From Candidatus Bathyarchaeota archaeon (GTDB taxonomy: Archaea > Thermoproteota > Bathyarchaeia > 40CM-2-53-6): DNA of 64,000 nucleotides. The first letter of the stretch is position 1. The number at the start of each line of letters is the position of its first letter. The DNA lies in contig VBBS01000034.1 in the NCBI GenBank assembly GCA_005888745.1, positions 1-64,000 on the forward strand, written 5' to 3'. This document shows, piece by piece, positions 29,970 to 40,053 of this stretch. The notes beneath the pieces were generated by a model that was given only the letters and a program-made list of their open reading frames with translations, had not been told where the DNA came from and did no database searches. The translations under genes were made by a program, and so were the position numbers.

Positions 29970-30044
29970 GCGCGTTCCGACACCTACTCAATTCGGCCTT
30001 CCAATAACAACGACAAAAACCATCTGTGAGCGAGCCCGATAACC

Positions 30045-30773
30045 GTGGAACCAGAGAACAGTATTCGTGAGGCTATCCGAGACACCTATTCAAAGATAGC
30101 CACTAGAACCCCCGGCGTTTGCGGCTGCTCGTGCTGCTCGAACACAGAAATTGAAGGATCCAATGAAGCAGAATCGCTCCGGGCAGGCTGCGGGCACCCG
30201 GTAAACGAAGCGAATATCAAACCAGGAGAAGTCGTGCTGGATCTCGGGTCCGGTGCCGGTGCGGATGCTTTTCAGGCTGCGAAACTGGTCGGACCTACGG
30301 GCAAAGTAATCGGTATCGATGCGACTCCCGAGATGATCTGGAAGGCCCGAGATCTAGCCTCGAAACAGGCCTTAGAGAACGTAGAGTTTCGGCTAGGAGA
30401 AGTAGAGCACCTGCCTGTTGAACGAGATTCAATAGACTTGGCCGTCAGCAACTGTGTGTTGAATCTTCTACCAGACAAGCTCATGGGCTTTCAAGAAATA
30501 TTTCGAGTTCTAAAGTCCGGTGGTAGAATCCGGATATCAGACCTCGTCACCTCGAACCCGGTTCCGCGAAGCAAAGTGCGCGCTGAGTCCTGGGCGGCTT
30601 GTGTCGGGGGCGCCGTACCCGAAACCGAATACTTGCAACTACTGAAACAAGCTGGGTTCGAAGATGTTCAGGCCGTAAACGAAGAAGCATGTGGCAACGA
30701 ATGCTGCAGTGGCCAAAGTTCCGAGATTCGAAGTGTTGCAATCTCAGGAATCAAACGACAAGTGTCTAGGTAG
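30045..30773 (+). CDS. arsM: arsenite methyltransferase ArsM-like
   Basis: CGCSCC N-terminus, VLDLGSGAGADAF SAM motif, conserved SNCVLNL and WAACVGGA cysteines. Confidence 0.9.
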   Translation: MEPENSIREAIRDTYSKIATRTPGVCGCSCCSNTEIEGSNEAESLRAGCGHPVNEANIKPGEVVLDLGSGAGADAFQAAKLVGPTGKVIGIDATPEMIWKARDLASKQALENVEFRLGEVEHLPVERDSIDLAVSNCVLNLLPDKLMGFQEIFRVLKSGGRIRISDLVTSNPVPRSKVRAESWAACVGGAVPETEYLQLLKQAGFEDVQAVNEEACGNECCSGQSSEIRSVAISGIKRQVSR

Positions 30774-30830
30774 GAATGCTCAAGCTTCATCTTTAATAAC
30801 GACAGTTTTGGTCCCGCCTCGCGATCGGCT

Positions 30831-32108
30831 TTGCCTCAAGCGATCCTTAACGATGATTCGCTTACTTTTGCTGAGAAAATCATCAGCGTCAAGTCCGACG
30901 GAGGTGGGAAAGTCCACCGTGCTGGAGAGATTGCCGTCATTGGTGCTGACATGGCGATGGCCCAGGACAGCACTGGACCTTTGGCAATCAAGGTCTTTCG
31001 TGAAATGGGCGTTCAGAAGGTCTGGGACCCGAAGAAAATCCATCTTGTGATCGATCATAGCTTTCCTGCGCCTGACGAGAAGATCGCTAATCTCCATATT
31101 CTGATTCGAGAATTCGTCAAGCAACACGGTGTTCGGCTTGTCGAGGGAAGCATATCCCACCAGCATCTCCTTGAAAATCATGTCGTGCCGGGTATGGTTC
31201 TCTTTGGCGCTGACTCTCACACCTGTCAGGCCGGCGCAATCGGTGCCTTTGCTACAGGTATTGGCAGTTCGGAGATGGCCGCTGTCTGGGCGAGCGGCAG
31301 GCTCTGGGTCCGAGTCCCAGAATCGGTTAAGATCAATCTGACTGGCCAGCTCAAGAAAGGAGTCTATGCCCGGGACATCATAACCCACTTCATCGGAATG
31401 GTCGGCGAGGACGGCGGGAACTACAAGTCGCTTGAGTGGAACGGTCCCGCGGTCAAGAATCTCTCCATCGCTTCACGAGCTTGTATCAGCAACAACTCGA
31501 TGGAGTGCGGCTGCAAACTCTCCATCTTCGAAGTCGACCCCGTAACCCAGGACTATTTCAAAACGGCAAACCGGAAAGCGATCTTCGAGATCCACGCGGG
31601 ACAAAAAGCCCACTACAAAGAAGAATACGATATAGACCTGGCAAATCTTGAGCCCCAGGTTTGGGGTCCGGGGAACGAGAGCAAAGTGCGCAGTGCTAGC
31701 GAATTTGGTGACGGTCACCTAGACGAGGTTTTCATCGGCTCCTCCACCAACGGACGATACGAAGACTTGCAAGTTGCTAGCAAGATACTGAAAGGTCACA
31801 AGGTCAAGGCCGGGACCCGCTGCATAATCACCCCCGCCTCCAGAAATGTATTCGAAAAAGCAATCCAGGGTGGCCTAGCGGAAACGTTTCTCGAATCAGG
31901 AGCAGTATTCACCAATGCTACATGCGGCGCATGCGTCGGAACACACCTCGGAGTCCTCGGCGAGAATGAAACATGTCTCTCCACTTCTCCACGAAACTAC
32001 GTGGGACGAATGGGAGCAACAACCGCCAAAATCTACCTCTCATCCCCAGCAACAGCAGCCGCATCAGCCTTGGAAGGACATATCGCCGACCCTAGGAGAT
32101 ACCTATGA
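30831..32108 (+). CDS. leuC: 3-isopropylmalate dehydratase / homoaconitase-type large subunit
   Basis: GADSHTCQAGAIGAFATGIGSSEMA, IGSSTNGRYEDL, ATCGACVGTHLGVL Fe-S cysteines. Confidence 0.92.
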   Translation: MPQAILNDDSLTFAEKIISVKSDGGGKVHRAGEIAVIGADMAMAQDSTGPLAIKVFREMGVQKVWDPKKIHLVIDHSFPAPDEKIANLHILIREFVKQHGVRLVEGSISHQHLLENHVVPGMVLFGADSHTCQAGAIGAFATGIGSSEMAAVWASGRLWVRVPESVKINLTGQLKKGVYARDIITHFIGMVGEDGGNYKSLEWNGPAVKNLSIASRACISNNSMECGCKLSIFEVDPVTQDYFKTANRKAIFEIHAGQKAHYKEEYDIDLANLEPQVWGPGNESKVRSASEFGDGHLDEVFIGSSTNGRYEDLQVASKILKGHKVKAGTRCIITPASRNVFEKAIQGGLAETFLESGAVFTNATCGACVGTHLGVLGENETCLSTSPRNYVGRMGATTAKIYLSSPATAAASALEGHIADPRRYL

Positions 32109-32656
32109 GCGTCCCAGCACCGTCCACGATAATCCGGGGCAGAGCTTGGGTTTGGCCTGACGATGTGAACACTGACATCATCATACCGTTCCGGTTCAAA
32201 GCCCGCACCAACGACCCGGTCGAAATGGCGAAATACGCCATGTACGGATTCGACCCCGAGTTCTACAAGAAAGTCAGGCCAGGAGACCTGTTCGTTGCCG
32301 GAAGAAACTTCGGAGGAGGATCCAGCCGCGAACAAGCACCAGTCGCCATCAAATACTCAGGAGTAGCAGCAGTGATCGCAGAGAGCTTCGCAAGAATATT
32401 CTATCGGAATAGCTTCGCCATAGGCCTACCAGCACTAGAGGTCCCAGGAATAACCAAACAGGTCAACCAATTCGACGAAATATCCATCAATCTTCAAGAC
32501 TGGTCGGTCACGACCAAAGATGGAACCGAGTATCATGCGTTGAAGGTTCCAGAGTTCCTTCGAGGACTCATGCGGGAAGGAGGCCTCGTCGAGTATTACA
32601 AAAGGCACAAATCCTTCCCATGGGAACAAATGCAAGCAACCCCAGGCACCACATGA
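32105..32656 (+). CDS. leuD: 3-isopropylmalate dehydratase-type small subunit
   Basis: [33 protein letters not shown]. Confidence 0.93.
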   Translation: MSVPAPSTIIRGRAWVWPDDVNTDIIIPFRFKARTNDPVEMAKYAMYGFDPEFYKKVRPGDLFVAGRNFGGGSSREQAPVAIKYSGVAAVIAESFARIFYRNSFAIGLPALEVPGITKQVNQFDEISINLQDWSVTTKDGTEYHALKVPEFLRGLMREGGLVEYYKRHKSFPWEQMQATPGTT

Positions 32657-32678
32657 GCCTAAGGTCCTGGTTTGGAGC

Positions 32679-33311
32679 TCAACTGCTCGGCCGCATTCCT
32701 TCCAGTTCCTTTTGTAACTGGTTTACTGTGGTAATACGTGCGAAGCGTCGTCGCAGAGCATATTCTGTTCGTTCCCGTATAGCTTCGACTCCAAGTTCTT
32801 CCCCTGGTTTGTCCCAGTTCGGAATTGGAAAAGTCATCGTGGCTTCGGTAACAAAGTCTACTGCATAACCGAGGTCTGCTGCGATCCTCGCGGTCGTCTC
32901 GCAGCACTGCTCCATCTGGATACCAGCGATACCGAGGCGTCGCACGCCTTTTTCGATCAGGTACGGTTGCAAAGTCGTGCTCGTGAAGCAGTTCCGCGTA
33001 TTCTTGACCATTACAGGCTCATCTTTTCTTGGCTTGAGAAAGTCCATCAGCCTGAACGACGGGCTGTCCTTACCGAACGCCTCGTCGATGTCAGTATGTA
33101 AGAAGAACACGACAGGCAGATGGGCAGCACGATAAGCTTCGACTAGAGTACTAACATTCTTTTCAAAAGCAGGGTTGTTACGCCTTGCCCATCGAGGGCC
33201 GACTTTGAACGAGTCTTGAGCATCTATCACCAGCAAAGCCGACTGTTCAATAGGAACCTTCTCGGGGTCCAGCATACTTCGATCTAATGCGACGACATCG
33301 TATATACTCAC
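32679..33311 (-). CDS. isochorismatase-family cysteine hydrolase
   Basis: ALLVIDAQDSF, GIQMEQCCETTARIAADLGY. Confidence 0.88.
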   Translation of the reverse strand: MSIYDVVALDRSMLDPEKVPIEQSALLVIDAQDSFKVGPRWARRNNPAFEKNVSTLVEAYRAAHLPVVFFLHTDIDEAFGKDSPSFRLMDFLKPRKDEPVMVKNTRNCFTSTTLQPYLIEKGVRRLGIAGIQMEQCCETTARIAADLGYAVDFVTEATMTFPIPNWDKPGEELGVEAIRERTEYALRRRFARITTVNQLQKELEGMRPSS

Positions 33312-33354
33312 TGCCGCGGATTTACGGAATTATCCTGAATAACGGTGCTGTGCC

Positions 33355-34302
33355 ATGAGTCTAGAGCGCGAGAGTTCTAAGGATGCCCCAAGTGTCCGGG
33401 TTTTCTTCGGCGATTTCAGAAAGATGACTTCGACGGAGGTCGCGAATGGCGAAGTCTCTCTGATCGTCACATCTCCTCCGTACTTCAATGCCCCTTTCGA
33501 TTATCCAGATCTTTTTCCGAGCTACGAAGACTACCTCGGCTTGATCAGGACCTTCGCCTCTCAGAGCAGAAGAGTCCTAAGAAAAGGTAGAATCTGCGCC
33601 ATAGTCACCGATGATATGCTGGTGAAAGAGGGAGGTGGGAGTCGCGCACGAAAATATCCCCTTGTAGCCGACACGACCAGAATCTTCTTGGATGAGAGGT
33701 TTCTTTATCGCGACAAGATAACTTGGGTAAAGCCAGCGGGTTACACTAGAATCAGCAGGCGGAGCGGCGTCGTCCTTCAGCATCCATACCCGATGTACTT
33801 CTACCCTGATAACATTCAGGAATCTATTCTCCTATTCCAGAGCGGCGATTTCGACTATGGCCTCTTGAGGGATGCACCAAAGAAAATATTGAAGTCGTCC
33901 AAAATAGACACTGTTCAACTCAACAAGGAGAGATGGAATCTGACGGTCTGGAACATAACCAACGTTCTACCAATCCCCGGCCGTGTCGAGGAAGGAATCG
34001 CCGCCTTTCCCGAAGAAATTCCCAGACGATTAATCAAACTGTTCACGATGTATGGAGAGACGGTGTTCGACCCTTTCGCAGGGTCAGGAACGACCCTGAA
34101 AGTCGCTGTGGAGCTTGGGAGGAAAGCTATCGGATATGAAATTGACCTCGAACTAAAACGAGTCATAAGGAAAAAACTCGGAGTAGAGAATTTCGTTATC
34201 GAAGAGAGAGGAGGAGCTAGGAGACTCAGAAAATCTCTTCAAACCAAGATTCGTCAACGGAGAAGCGTTGCCAAGTCGCCTATTCCAAAACTAATCCTTT
34301 AG
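33355..34302 (+). CDS. solitary site-specific DNA methyltransferase (N4/N6 amino-methyltransferase)
   Basis: Motif IV TSPPY (LIVTSPPYFNAPFDY) and motif I FDPFAGSGTTLKVAVELGRKAIGYEID. Confidence 0.93.
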   Translation: MSLERESSKDAPSVRVFFGDFRKMTSTEVANGEVSLIVTSPPYFNAPFDYPDLFPSYEDYLGLIRTFASQSRRVLRKGRICAIVTDDMLVKEGGGSRARKYPLVADTTRIFLDERFLYRDKITWVKPAGYTRISRRSGVVLQHPYPMYFYPDNIQESILLFQSGDFDYGLLRDAPKKILKSSKIDTVQLNKERWNLTVWNITNVLPIPGRVEEGIAAFPEEIPRRLIKLFTMYGETVFDPFAGSGTTLKVAVELGRKAIGYEIDLELKRVIRKKLGVENFVIEERGGARRLRKSLQTKIRQRRSVAKSPIPKLIL

Positions 34303-34601
34303 AGCCACCAGCACCTCTCCCGGTCAAATCAGCTAGAGAAGCAGTTGCTCGACATTGGCCCAGCGCATTGGTTGCGATCACTTCTGGCGTTCATTCAAAA
34401 ACGTCAAACTACCCGAAGAACGGGTTTTGGCACAGTCGCAGATATTGATCCTGCCGCAACCTAACTCAGGACTGACGATTCGCACCAACTCAACCCTAAT
34501 CGTAATTTTCAGATCTTTCTTCGATACTTCGACTTAGAGCCAGAAGTTACGACCCACTTTAGTCGCTGACAGAACTATCCTCGCTCAACATCGACGCTTA
34601 G

Positions 34602-36176
34602 AGAGGACAAGCCACGCGATACTCTAGAATCAGCAAATGCACGCTTCTGCTGGCGCTCGTTGTCTCTGTCCCTCTTCTATCGATCAACATCGTTCCTATA
34701 GTTCATGCTGATCCTCCCTTTTCTCTGAACTCCGTTCCGGCCGCGACGTCAGAGGGAAACACTGTCAGCCTTGTCCTATCTGCAAACGGTGCCGCTCCCA
34801 ACCTCCAATACAGGTTCAGGTTCTCCGTAACCGACCCCTCAGGGAAGACTGCTCAAACGCTGGCGAACTATACGACCGCATCCGGCCAGTACACGTTTAC
34901 CCTGATAGTCGTCTACCCAAGTCCTTCATTCCAGGGATCGAACACGCTAGTAGGCCAATACACCGCCAAAGTCGATGAACTATGGCCTACCGCAGCACCA
35001 GGTATAGCTGGGACTTCGTTCATACTCAGCATCACGGATGGTTCATCATATCAGAGAACGCAGACTGTGTTCATACAGGCAAGCGGATACAGCGCTTCAG
35101 AGAGCGTTACAGCAAACATCAGGACCCAGACAACCTCAACCCTCGTCTTCTCCCAAACCGTACTAGCGACCGGCACGGGAATCGTGGCGACAAGTTGGAA
35201 GACACCGAGGAACGCCACAATAGACACTTACATCGTTACCTTGACCGGGACCAGCACCGTCAAGAATCCAGTTGATTCGCAGTCTTTCTCTCTCGGACGT
35301 GCGATTATGATCATCGGCTCGATCACGTCCATCAAATCAGTCTATCAGAGGACTGAGATCATGGACTTCTTCTTTCAGCCTGCTTATCCAGACGGGTCCA
35401 TTCCCTCGACGGGAGTCGCTCTTCTGAGCCTATCGGGAAACGGTGGTAATAGCGTCACTCTGACGGCTACATACGATAGTATGTCTCAGACTTTCGATGC
35501 GTCTTACCAGACTTCGTTGGATAATCAGACTGGGACTTGGACTGCAAGCTTAGGGGGACATGCCTATAGCGACGCGTACGGGAACAATGGTCCCGGAACA
35601 AAAGTCAGCACTAGCTCGCAGCTTACAAGTCTCCCTCTAACAGTTAGCGTAACTACCAACTCGACCATAGCTGTTGGTCAACAGCTCAAGTTCAACGCGA
35701 CAGTTACGTACCCTGATGGAACAGTTTTCCAGCCGGGTACTGTGAAAGCCTACCTTCTGTACAGTGGAACGCCGGTGGTTAACGACACGGTCCCGGTTGT
35801 TTTCGACACAACCTTCGGACTGTGGATCGGAACTTACACAGTGCGGCCCTCGGACACCGGTGGACTGTGGTCCCTAGTCGTCAAGGCATCAGACTCCCCG
35901 ACACCTCCCAACACTGGCTCTGCGACGCGAGCTATCACTGTTCAGAATGCGTCTGGCGGGAATGCGTCTTTCCCTCTCTACTATTTCGGTATAATAGCCG
36001 CCCTACTAGCCTCGCTACTAGTCGCGGTATTCTTCGCGTTCAGACGACGCAAGGTAACACATGCCAGGTTAAAAATTGACCTGGACGCGGTCCGGTCGGA
36101 AGCTGGACGAATAGAAAATACCGATTTCTTCAAATCAGTTAAGGGTCAGGTGAACAAGGAAAAGGACGACAAGTGA
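34602..36176 (+). CDS. secreted/membrane-anchored protein with N-terminal signal peptide and C-terminal TM; no canonical start codon found
   Basis: Frame open from after TAG at 34599; reads ...RYSRISKCTLLLALVVSVPLLSINIVPIVHADPPFSLNSVPA... ; C-terminal FPLYYFGIIAALLASLLVAVFFAFRRRK. ORF track starts only at GTG 35067. Confidence 0.6.
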   Translation, partial: RGQATRYSRISKCTLLLALVVSVPLLSINIVPIVHADPPFSLNSVPAATSEGNTVSLVLSANGAAPNLQYRFRFSVTDPSGKTAQTLANYTTASGQYTFTLIVVYPSPSFQGSNTLVGQYTAKVDELWPTAAPGIAGTSFILSITDGSSYQRTQTVFIQASGYSASESVTANIRTQTTSTLVFSQTVLATGTGIVATSWKTPRNATIDTYIVTLTGTSTVKNPVDSQSFSLGRAIMIIGSITSIKSVYQRTEIMDFFFQPAYPDGSIPSTGVALLSLSGNGGNSVTLTATYDSMSQTFDASYQTSLDNQTGTWTASLGGHAYSDAYGNNGPGTKVSTSSQLTSLPLTVSVTTNSTIAVGQQLKFNATVTYPDGTVFQPGTVKAYLLYSGTPVVNDTVPVVFDTTFGLWIGTYTVRPSDTGGLWSLVVKASDSPTPPNTGSATRAITVQNASGGNASFPLYYFGIIAALLASLLVAVFFAFRRRKVTHARLKIDLDAVRSEAGRIENTDFFKSVKGQVNKEKDDK

Positions 36177-36444
36177 GACTGCCAAGCATCTCACTCGCTT
36201 CCAGACATGATTCGCCCATTTCAAGCCCCCCGATCTCGAATCTGAGACCCCTCCCCCACAGGACCCGTAAATCGTTCGGAAATCGTTGAAGACATCCGTC
36301 CTTCGCCTTGCCATCTAGGCCATGAGTACCCCTGAATCGCCTATCTCGCCCAGAATCGATGCTAGACAGCAAATCTCCTCGTCAAAAGGGAGGGGATAAG
36401 AGCAGAGCAACTCGCGACGCAAGAGCGGCGTCTCCAAACGGGCA

Positions 36445-36476
36445 AGACCTCTTTCGCATTGTATGCGATAAGGTCT
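36445..36476. terminator. hairpin between convergent genes
   Basis: AGACCT..TCGCAT-TGT-ATGCGA..AGGTCT, in the gap between genes ending at 36176 (+) and 36487 (-). Confidence 0.35.
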
Positions 36477-36486
36477 GAGCCGAGAC

Positions 36487-37728
36487 TCAGGGAATTATTC
36501 CGCCGATCTTCGCCAAGGTCACTAGTCCAGGCTTCTTCTCGAAGATTCCGGCAGTAATCTCCAACGCCTTCTTCTGCAGCTTCTTGTCCTTGTTCAGCTT
36601 CCGAAGCGCTCTCCTGTTCAATCGTTTTATCAGCCAGTTATCGCTCAACGCATAAGTCACCGTGTAGTTCGCGTGCTTTCCGATCACTTCCGCACGCATC
36701 TTGCGCTCCTTCTCGTACTCTAGCAACGAAGCCTGCGAGAAGTCCCCCGCCACCTTACACTTGTCAATCGTCTCCGCCAAGGCCACGGCATCCTCCAAAG
36801 CAAGGTTCACTCCCTGTCCCGCATGCGGATGAATAGTATGCGCTGAATCGCCGAGCAACGCAACCCCGTTCCCAACCCACCTGTTCACATGTATGAAGGA
36901 CGGTGTGAAGTAGGCCATCCTGGTCCACGCCTCCACGCCGGTAAACGCGTCCGCCATCTCCGGCGCCGCCTGGACAACCTCAGCTCTGAAAGAGGCCAAG
37001 CCCTCCTTCTTCACCATGTCAAAGCTGCGAGGTCCGACACAGTAGAAGAAGTACGTGGCCTCGGGACCAGAAGGCATGATTCCCAACATCTTCCCCGGAT
37101 GCTGGTATTGACGAGCCCTGCCTTCCGAGCCCGAGATCGGGCCGGCGAGTCCGACGAGAAACGAGTCAGGATACTTTTTCGTCTTCACCTCCACGCCAAT
37201 ACTAGTGCGAATTCGTGATTGCGGTCCATCAGCCCCCACAATGACCGAAGCTTGAATCTGGTCGGTCACACCATCCGTTTCAAAGACCACTCCATCTACT
37301 TTGCCGTCGGTCATTGTTAGGTCATGGAAGGATGACCCCCAGAGAACCTTCGCCCCCGCCTTTTCGGCCAGATAGACCAGCAACCGTTCTATCTCGGTCG
37401 CGTTGGCCGTCAAGAGATAGTTCTGAGGATGCTCCAACAAGCCATAATCCGCTTCTAACAAAATTTCTCCCTGCCAGCTCTTTACCTCCAAGATCTGAGA
37501 AGCAGAACCAACCTCTTTCGCTCTGTCGAGCGCTCCAAGCTTTTCTAGAACAGCCAAGCCATTAGGCTGAAACGTCAACCCCCGCGGAATCCCTTCCGGA
37601 CTCTTCTGCCGCTCAAGAAGGATTGTTGAGATTCCCTTGTTCTGCAATTCCACTGCAAGTGCCAGAGCAGCGATTCCTGCTCCTACTACCGCGACATCGG
37701 CCTTCCCGGGCAATTCTTTCCCTCCCAT
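36487..37728 (-). CDS. FAD-dependent monooxygenase (UbiH/PHBH-like)
   Basis: ADVAVVGAGIAALALAVELQNKGISTILLER, VGADGPQSRIR, ALLGDSAHTIHPHAGQGVNLALEDAVAL. Confidence 0.92.
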   Translation of the reverse strand: MGGKELPGKADVAVVGAGIAALALAVELQNKGISTILLERQKSPEGIPRGLTFQPNGLAVLEKLGALDRAKEVGSASQILEVKSWQGEILLEADYGLLEHPQNYLLTANATEIERLLVYLAEKAGAKVLWGSSFHDLTMTDGKVDGVVFETDGVTDQIQASVIVGADGPQSRIRTSIGVEVKTKKYPDSFLVGLAGPISGSEGRARQYQHPGKMLGIMPSGPEATYFFYCVGPRSFDMVKKEGLASFRAEVVQAAPEMADAFTGVEAWTRMAYFTPSFIHVNRWVGNGVALLGDSAHTIHPHAGQGVNLALEDAVALAETIDKCKVAGDFSQASLLEYEKERKMRAEVIGKHANYTVTYALSDNWLIKRLNRRALRKLNKDKKLQKKALEITAGIFEKKPGLVTLAKIGGIIP

Positions 37729-38366
37729 TTCGACCGGTCCCTAGGTGATTATTAGCCTCTAGGGAACGCTGGGATTTTATGGTATGGGTTGGAAGAGTTC
37801 ATTCGGGATGCAGGAAAGGGTCATCGAGCAAGATCTTTGCGCGGCCTTGTCATGGACGACGACGTTATGGAACCTCATCGAGCTGCAGTTAGCTGCGTAA
37901 CTTCGCTACCGCACTTACTAAACGTCCATGGGCCTACGAACGGTGGCCTGGGGCTGGCTACGTTCTATGGGATTGACAGCACGTCCAGACTATCCTACGA
38001 GGCACTCTATTGGAAGCGACTCAGCCCTCAAGAAAACAATCTTCGGTGCCAAACTCACACTCATAGCGAAACGGTCTCCATGGAGGTCTTTCTACGTAAA
38101 AGAGAAGGAGCGGTTACCGATGAAGGTCTTAGTTGGGCAGAGCTGGGCGAGGTTCATTGAGGATAACCTCAGACGAAAGGGCGTTCAACAGGGTGACGAC
38201 GAGGATCGTTCTGGAAATTGGCGAACTAGCAAGGAAATGGGCGAAAGAACGAATCTGGGAACCGCCTTTTCGCAAAGTCGAACCTGAATAGCTTGCCCGC
38301 TAAGTCGGCATTCACCCCCACCAGCCTTAAAATCATGCTGGAAACCATTGTTCGAGCAGAGTTTTC

Positions 38367-39005
38367 TTGAGTAGAATTCATGGCCAGGGTTCCACCGAGA
38401 AGTTAAGGCTCTATGATCCAGGCATGTCGGTCGCGCCTCACGTCTACAACAGCGACCGACGATATGCTATCCTTGTCGTTGACATGCTCTACGACTTTGT
38501 TTATGGAAAGATCAAGACCGATCGTGCGTTGCCGATAATCCCGAAGTCTGGAGAGCTAGCGGATGCGGCACGCAGCGCGGACATCCCTGTCTTCTATCCT
38601 AACGATTCACATACCCGTCGAGATTTCGAGATCCAGCGCTGGGGAGAACATGCCATGAGAGGCACAAAGGGCGCAAAAGTGATCAGCGCGCTTAGACCAA
38701 GAAAGAAGGATGTTGAGATCCCGAAGACCACGTACAGCAGCTTTCACGACACGAGATTGGAAAAGAACCTGAAGAAGGCCTACGACGGCAAGGGCGCAAA
38801 CACCTTGATACTCGCAGGGCTCCACGCGGACTGTTGCGTAAGACATACTTGCGCAGACGCCTTCTTCAAGGGATACGAGACAATCGTTGCGGAGGACGCC
38901 GTCAATTCCTTTACAGAACTGCAATACAGGACCGGATTACAGTACATCAAATTCTGGTATCTGACGGACGTGCTGCCGACAAAGAAAGTTACGAAATTAT
39001 TCTAG
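38367..39005 (+). CDS. isochorismatase/nicotinamidase-like cysteine hydrolase
   Basis: YAILVVDMLYDFVYGK, LAGLHADCCVRHTCADAF. Confidence 0.88.
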   Translation: MSRIHGQGSTEKLRLYDPGMSVAPHVYNSDRRYAILVVDMLYDFVYGKIKTDRALPIIPKSGELADAARSADIPVFYPNDSHTRRDFEIQRWGEHAMRGTKGAKVISALRPRKKDVEIPKTTYSSFHDTRLEKNLKKAYDGKGANTLILAGLHADCCVRHTCADAFFKGYETIVAEDAVNSFTELQYRTGLQYIKFWYLTDVLPTKKVTKLF

Positions 39006-39973
39006 GAAGGGGCTCGGGCTCGAAGAAGCCCACCCGTGTCATCATCGATCAAGATGGAGGAATAGATGATGCTCTCGCCCTCATCCTCGCACTAAGATCC
39101 CCGGAGCTTGAAGTCACAGCAATAACAGCAGTCTCCGGCAACGTAACAGTAGAACAGGCGACACTGAATGGATTGCGAGTCGTTGATCTTCTCAATAGAG
39201 GAGACGTGCCGGTTGCTAGAGGACTGGGAAACCCGCTTGTACGAGACGCAGTTCGAGCTACTAGTTTCCACGGAAAAAATGGGCTAGGCGATTCCAGTCT
39301 TCCACGTTCAAGGATTCCTCCTGCGGAGAAGAATGCTATAGACACGATCTCCGACGAGCTAGCTATCTCAAAGCGTCGCGACCTAACCATAATCTGCACA
39401 GGCCCTCTAACTAACATCGCCGCTCTCCTAACAGGTTTCCCCGAGTCCGCCAAAATCATCAAGGAACTTGTGATTATGGGCGGGGCCTACGAAGTAACAG
39501 AATATGGCATTGGCAACGTGACTCCCGTGGCCGAGTTTAACATCTACGCGGACCCGGAAGCCGCAAAGATCGTGTTCGAATCTCGAGTCCCGTTAACGGC
39601 GATCGGCCTCGATGTGACAACGATTCCCAAGAACCAGTTGACACTAACAGATTATGCCGATATCAGGAAGAGAAAGGCCCGAGTTACCACCTTCGCCGCG
39701 ACCATCCTAAACAAGAACATACATAAACATCGAATCTTCGCGTTGCACGATCCAATGACCGTCGCCACCAAGATCAAGCCCTCACTCTTCGAATATGCCA
39801 GCTACAAAGTCCAGGTCGAGACAAGAGGCGAGATCACTGCAGGCATGACCGTTGCAGACAGGCGTGAATCGCCACCGGAAGGCAAGACACCAGACAAAAG
39901 AATGAAGATTTGCAAGAGTGTAGATTCTAGAGGTTTCAAACGGCTCTTTCTAGATCGCTTGACCGGGGCCTGA
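38834..39973 (+). CDS. inosine/uridine-preferring nucleoside hydrolase (domain begins ~39035)
   Basis: TRVIIDQDGGIDDALALILALRSPELEVTAITAVSGNV, LTIICTGPLTNIAALL. No ATG/GTG/TTG in frame close to the domain start. Confidence 0.88.
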   Translation: MRKTYLRRRLLQGIRDNRCGGRRQFLYRTAIQDRITVHQILVSDGRAADKESYEIILGRGSGSKKPTRVIIDQDGGIDDALALILALRSPELEVTAITAVSGNVTVEQATLNGLRVVDLLNRGDVPVARGLGNPLVRDAVRATSFHGKNGLGDSSLPRSRIPPAEKNAIDTISDELAISKRRDLTIICTGPLTNIAALLTGFPESAKIIKELVIMGGAYEVTEYGIGNVTPVAEFNIYADPEAAKIVFESRVPLTAIGLDVTTIPKNQLTLTDYADIRKRKARVTTFAATILNKNIHKHRIFALHDPMTVATKIKPSLFEYASYKVQVETRGEITAGMTVADRRESPPEGKTPDKRMKICKSVDSRGFKRLFLDRLTGA

Positions 39974-40053
39974 GCGGTCGATACGTCAAAACGACCGTTT
40001 CTGAGCCTCGTGTGAGAACTTTTAAACTCAATATTTGGCAATATACAGCTACT

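Noticed and set aside
37789-38287. Overlapping ORFs of 119-123 aa between the monooxygenase and isochorismatase genes
   Set aside because: No family recognised, competing frames, stops in what might be a decayed gene; not strong enough to call.
38980-39010. Programmed -1 frameshift heptamer joining isochorismatase and nucleoside hydrolase
   Set aside because: No X-XXY-YYZ slippery heptamer recognised near ACGAAATTATTCTAG; kept only as an open fusion/start-codon question.
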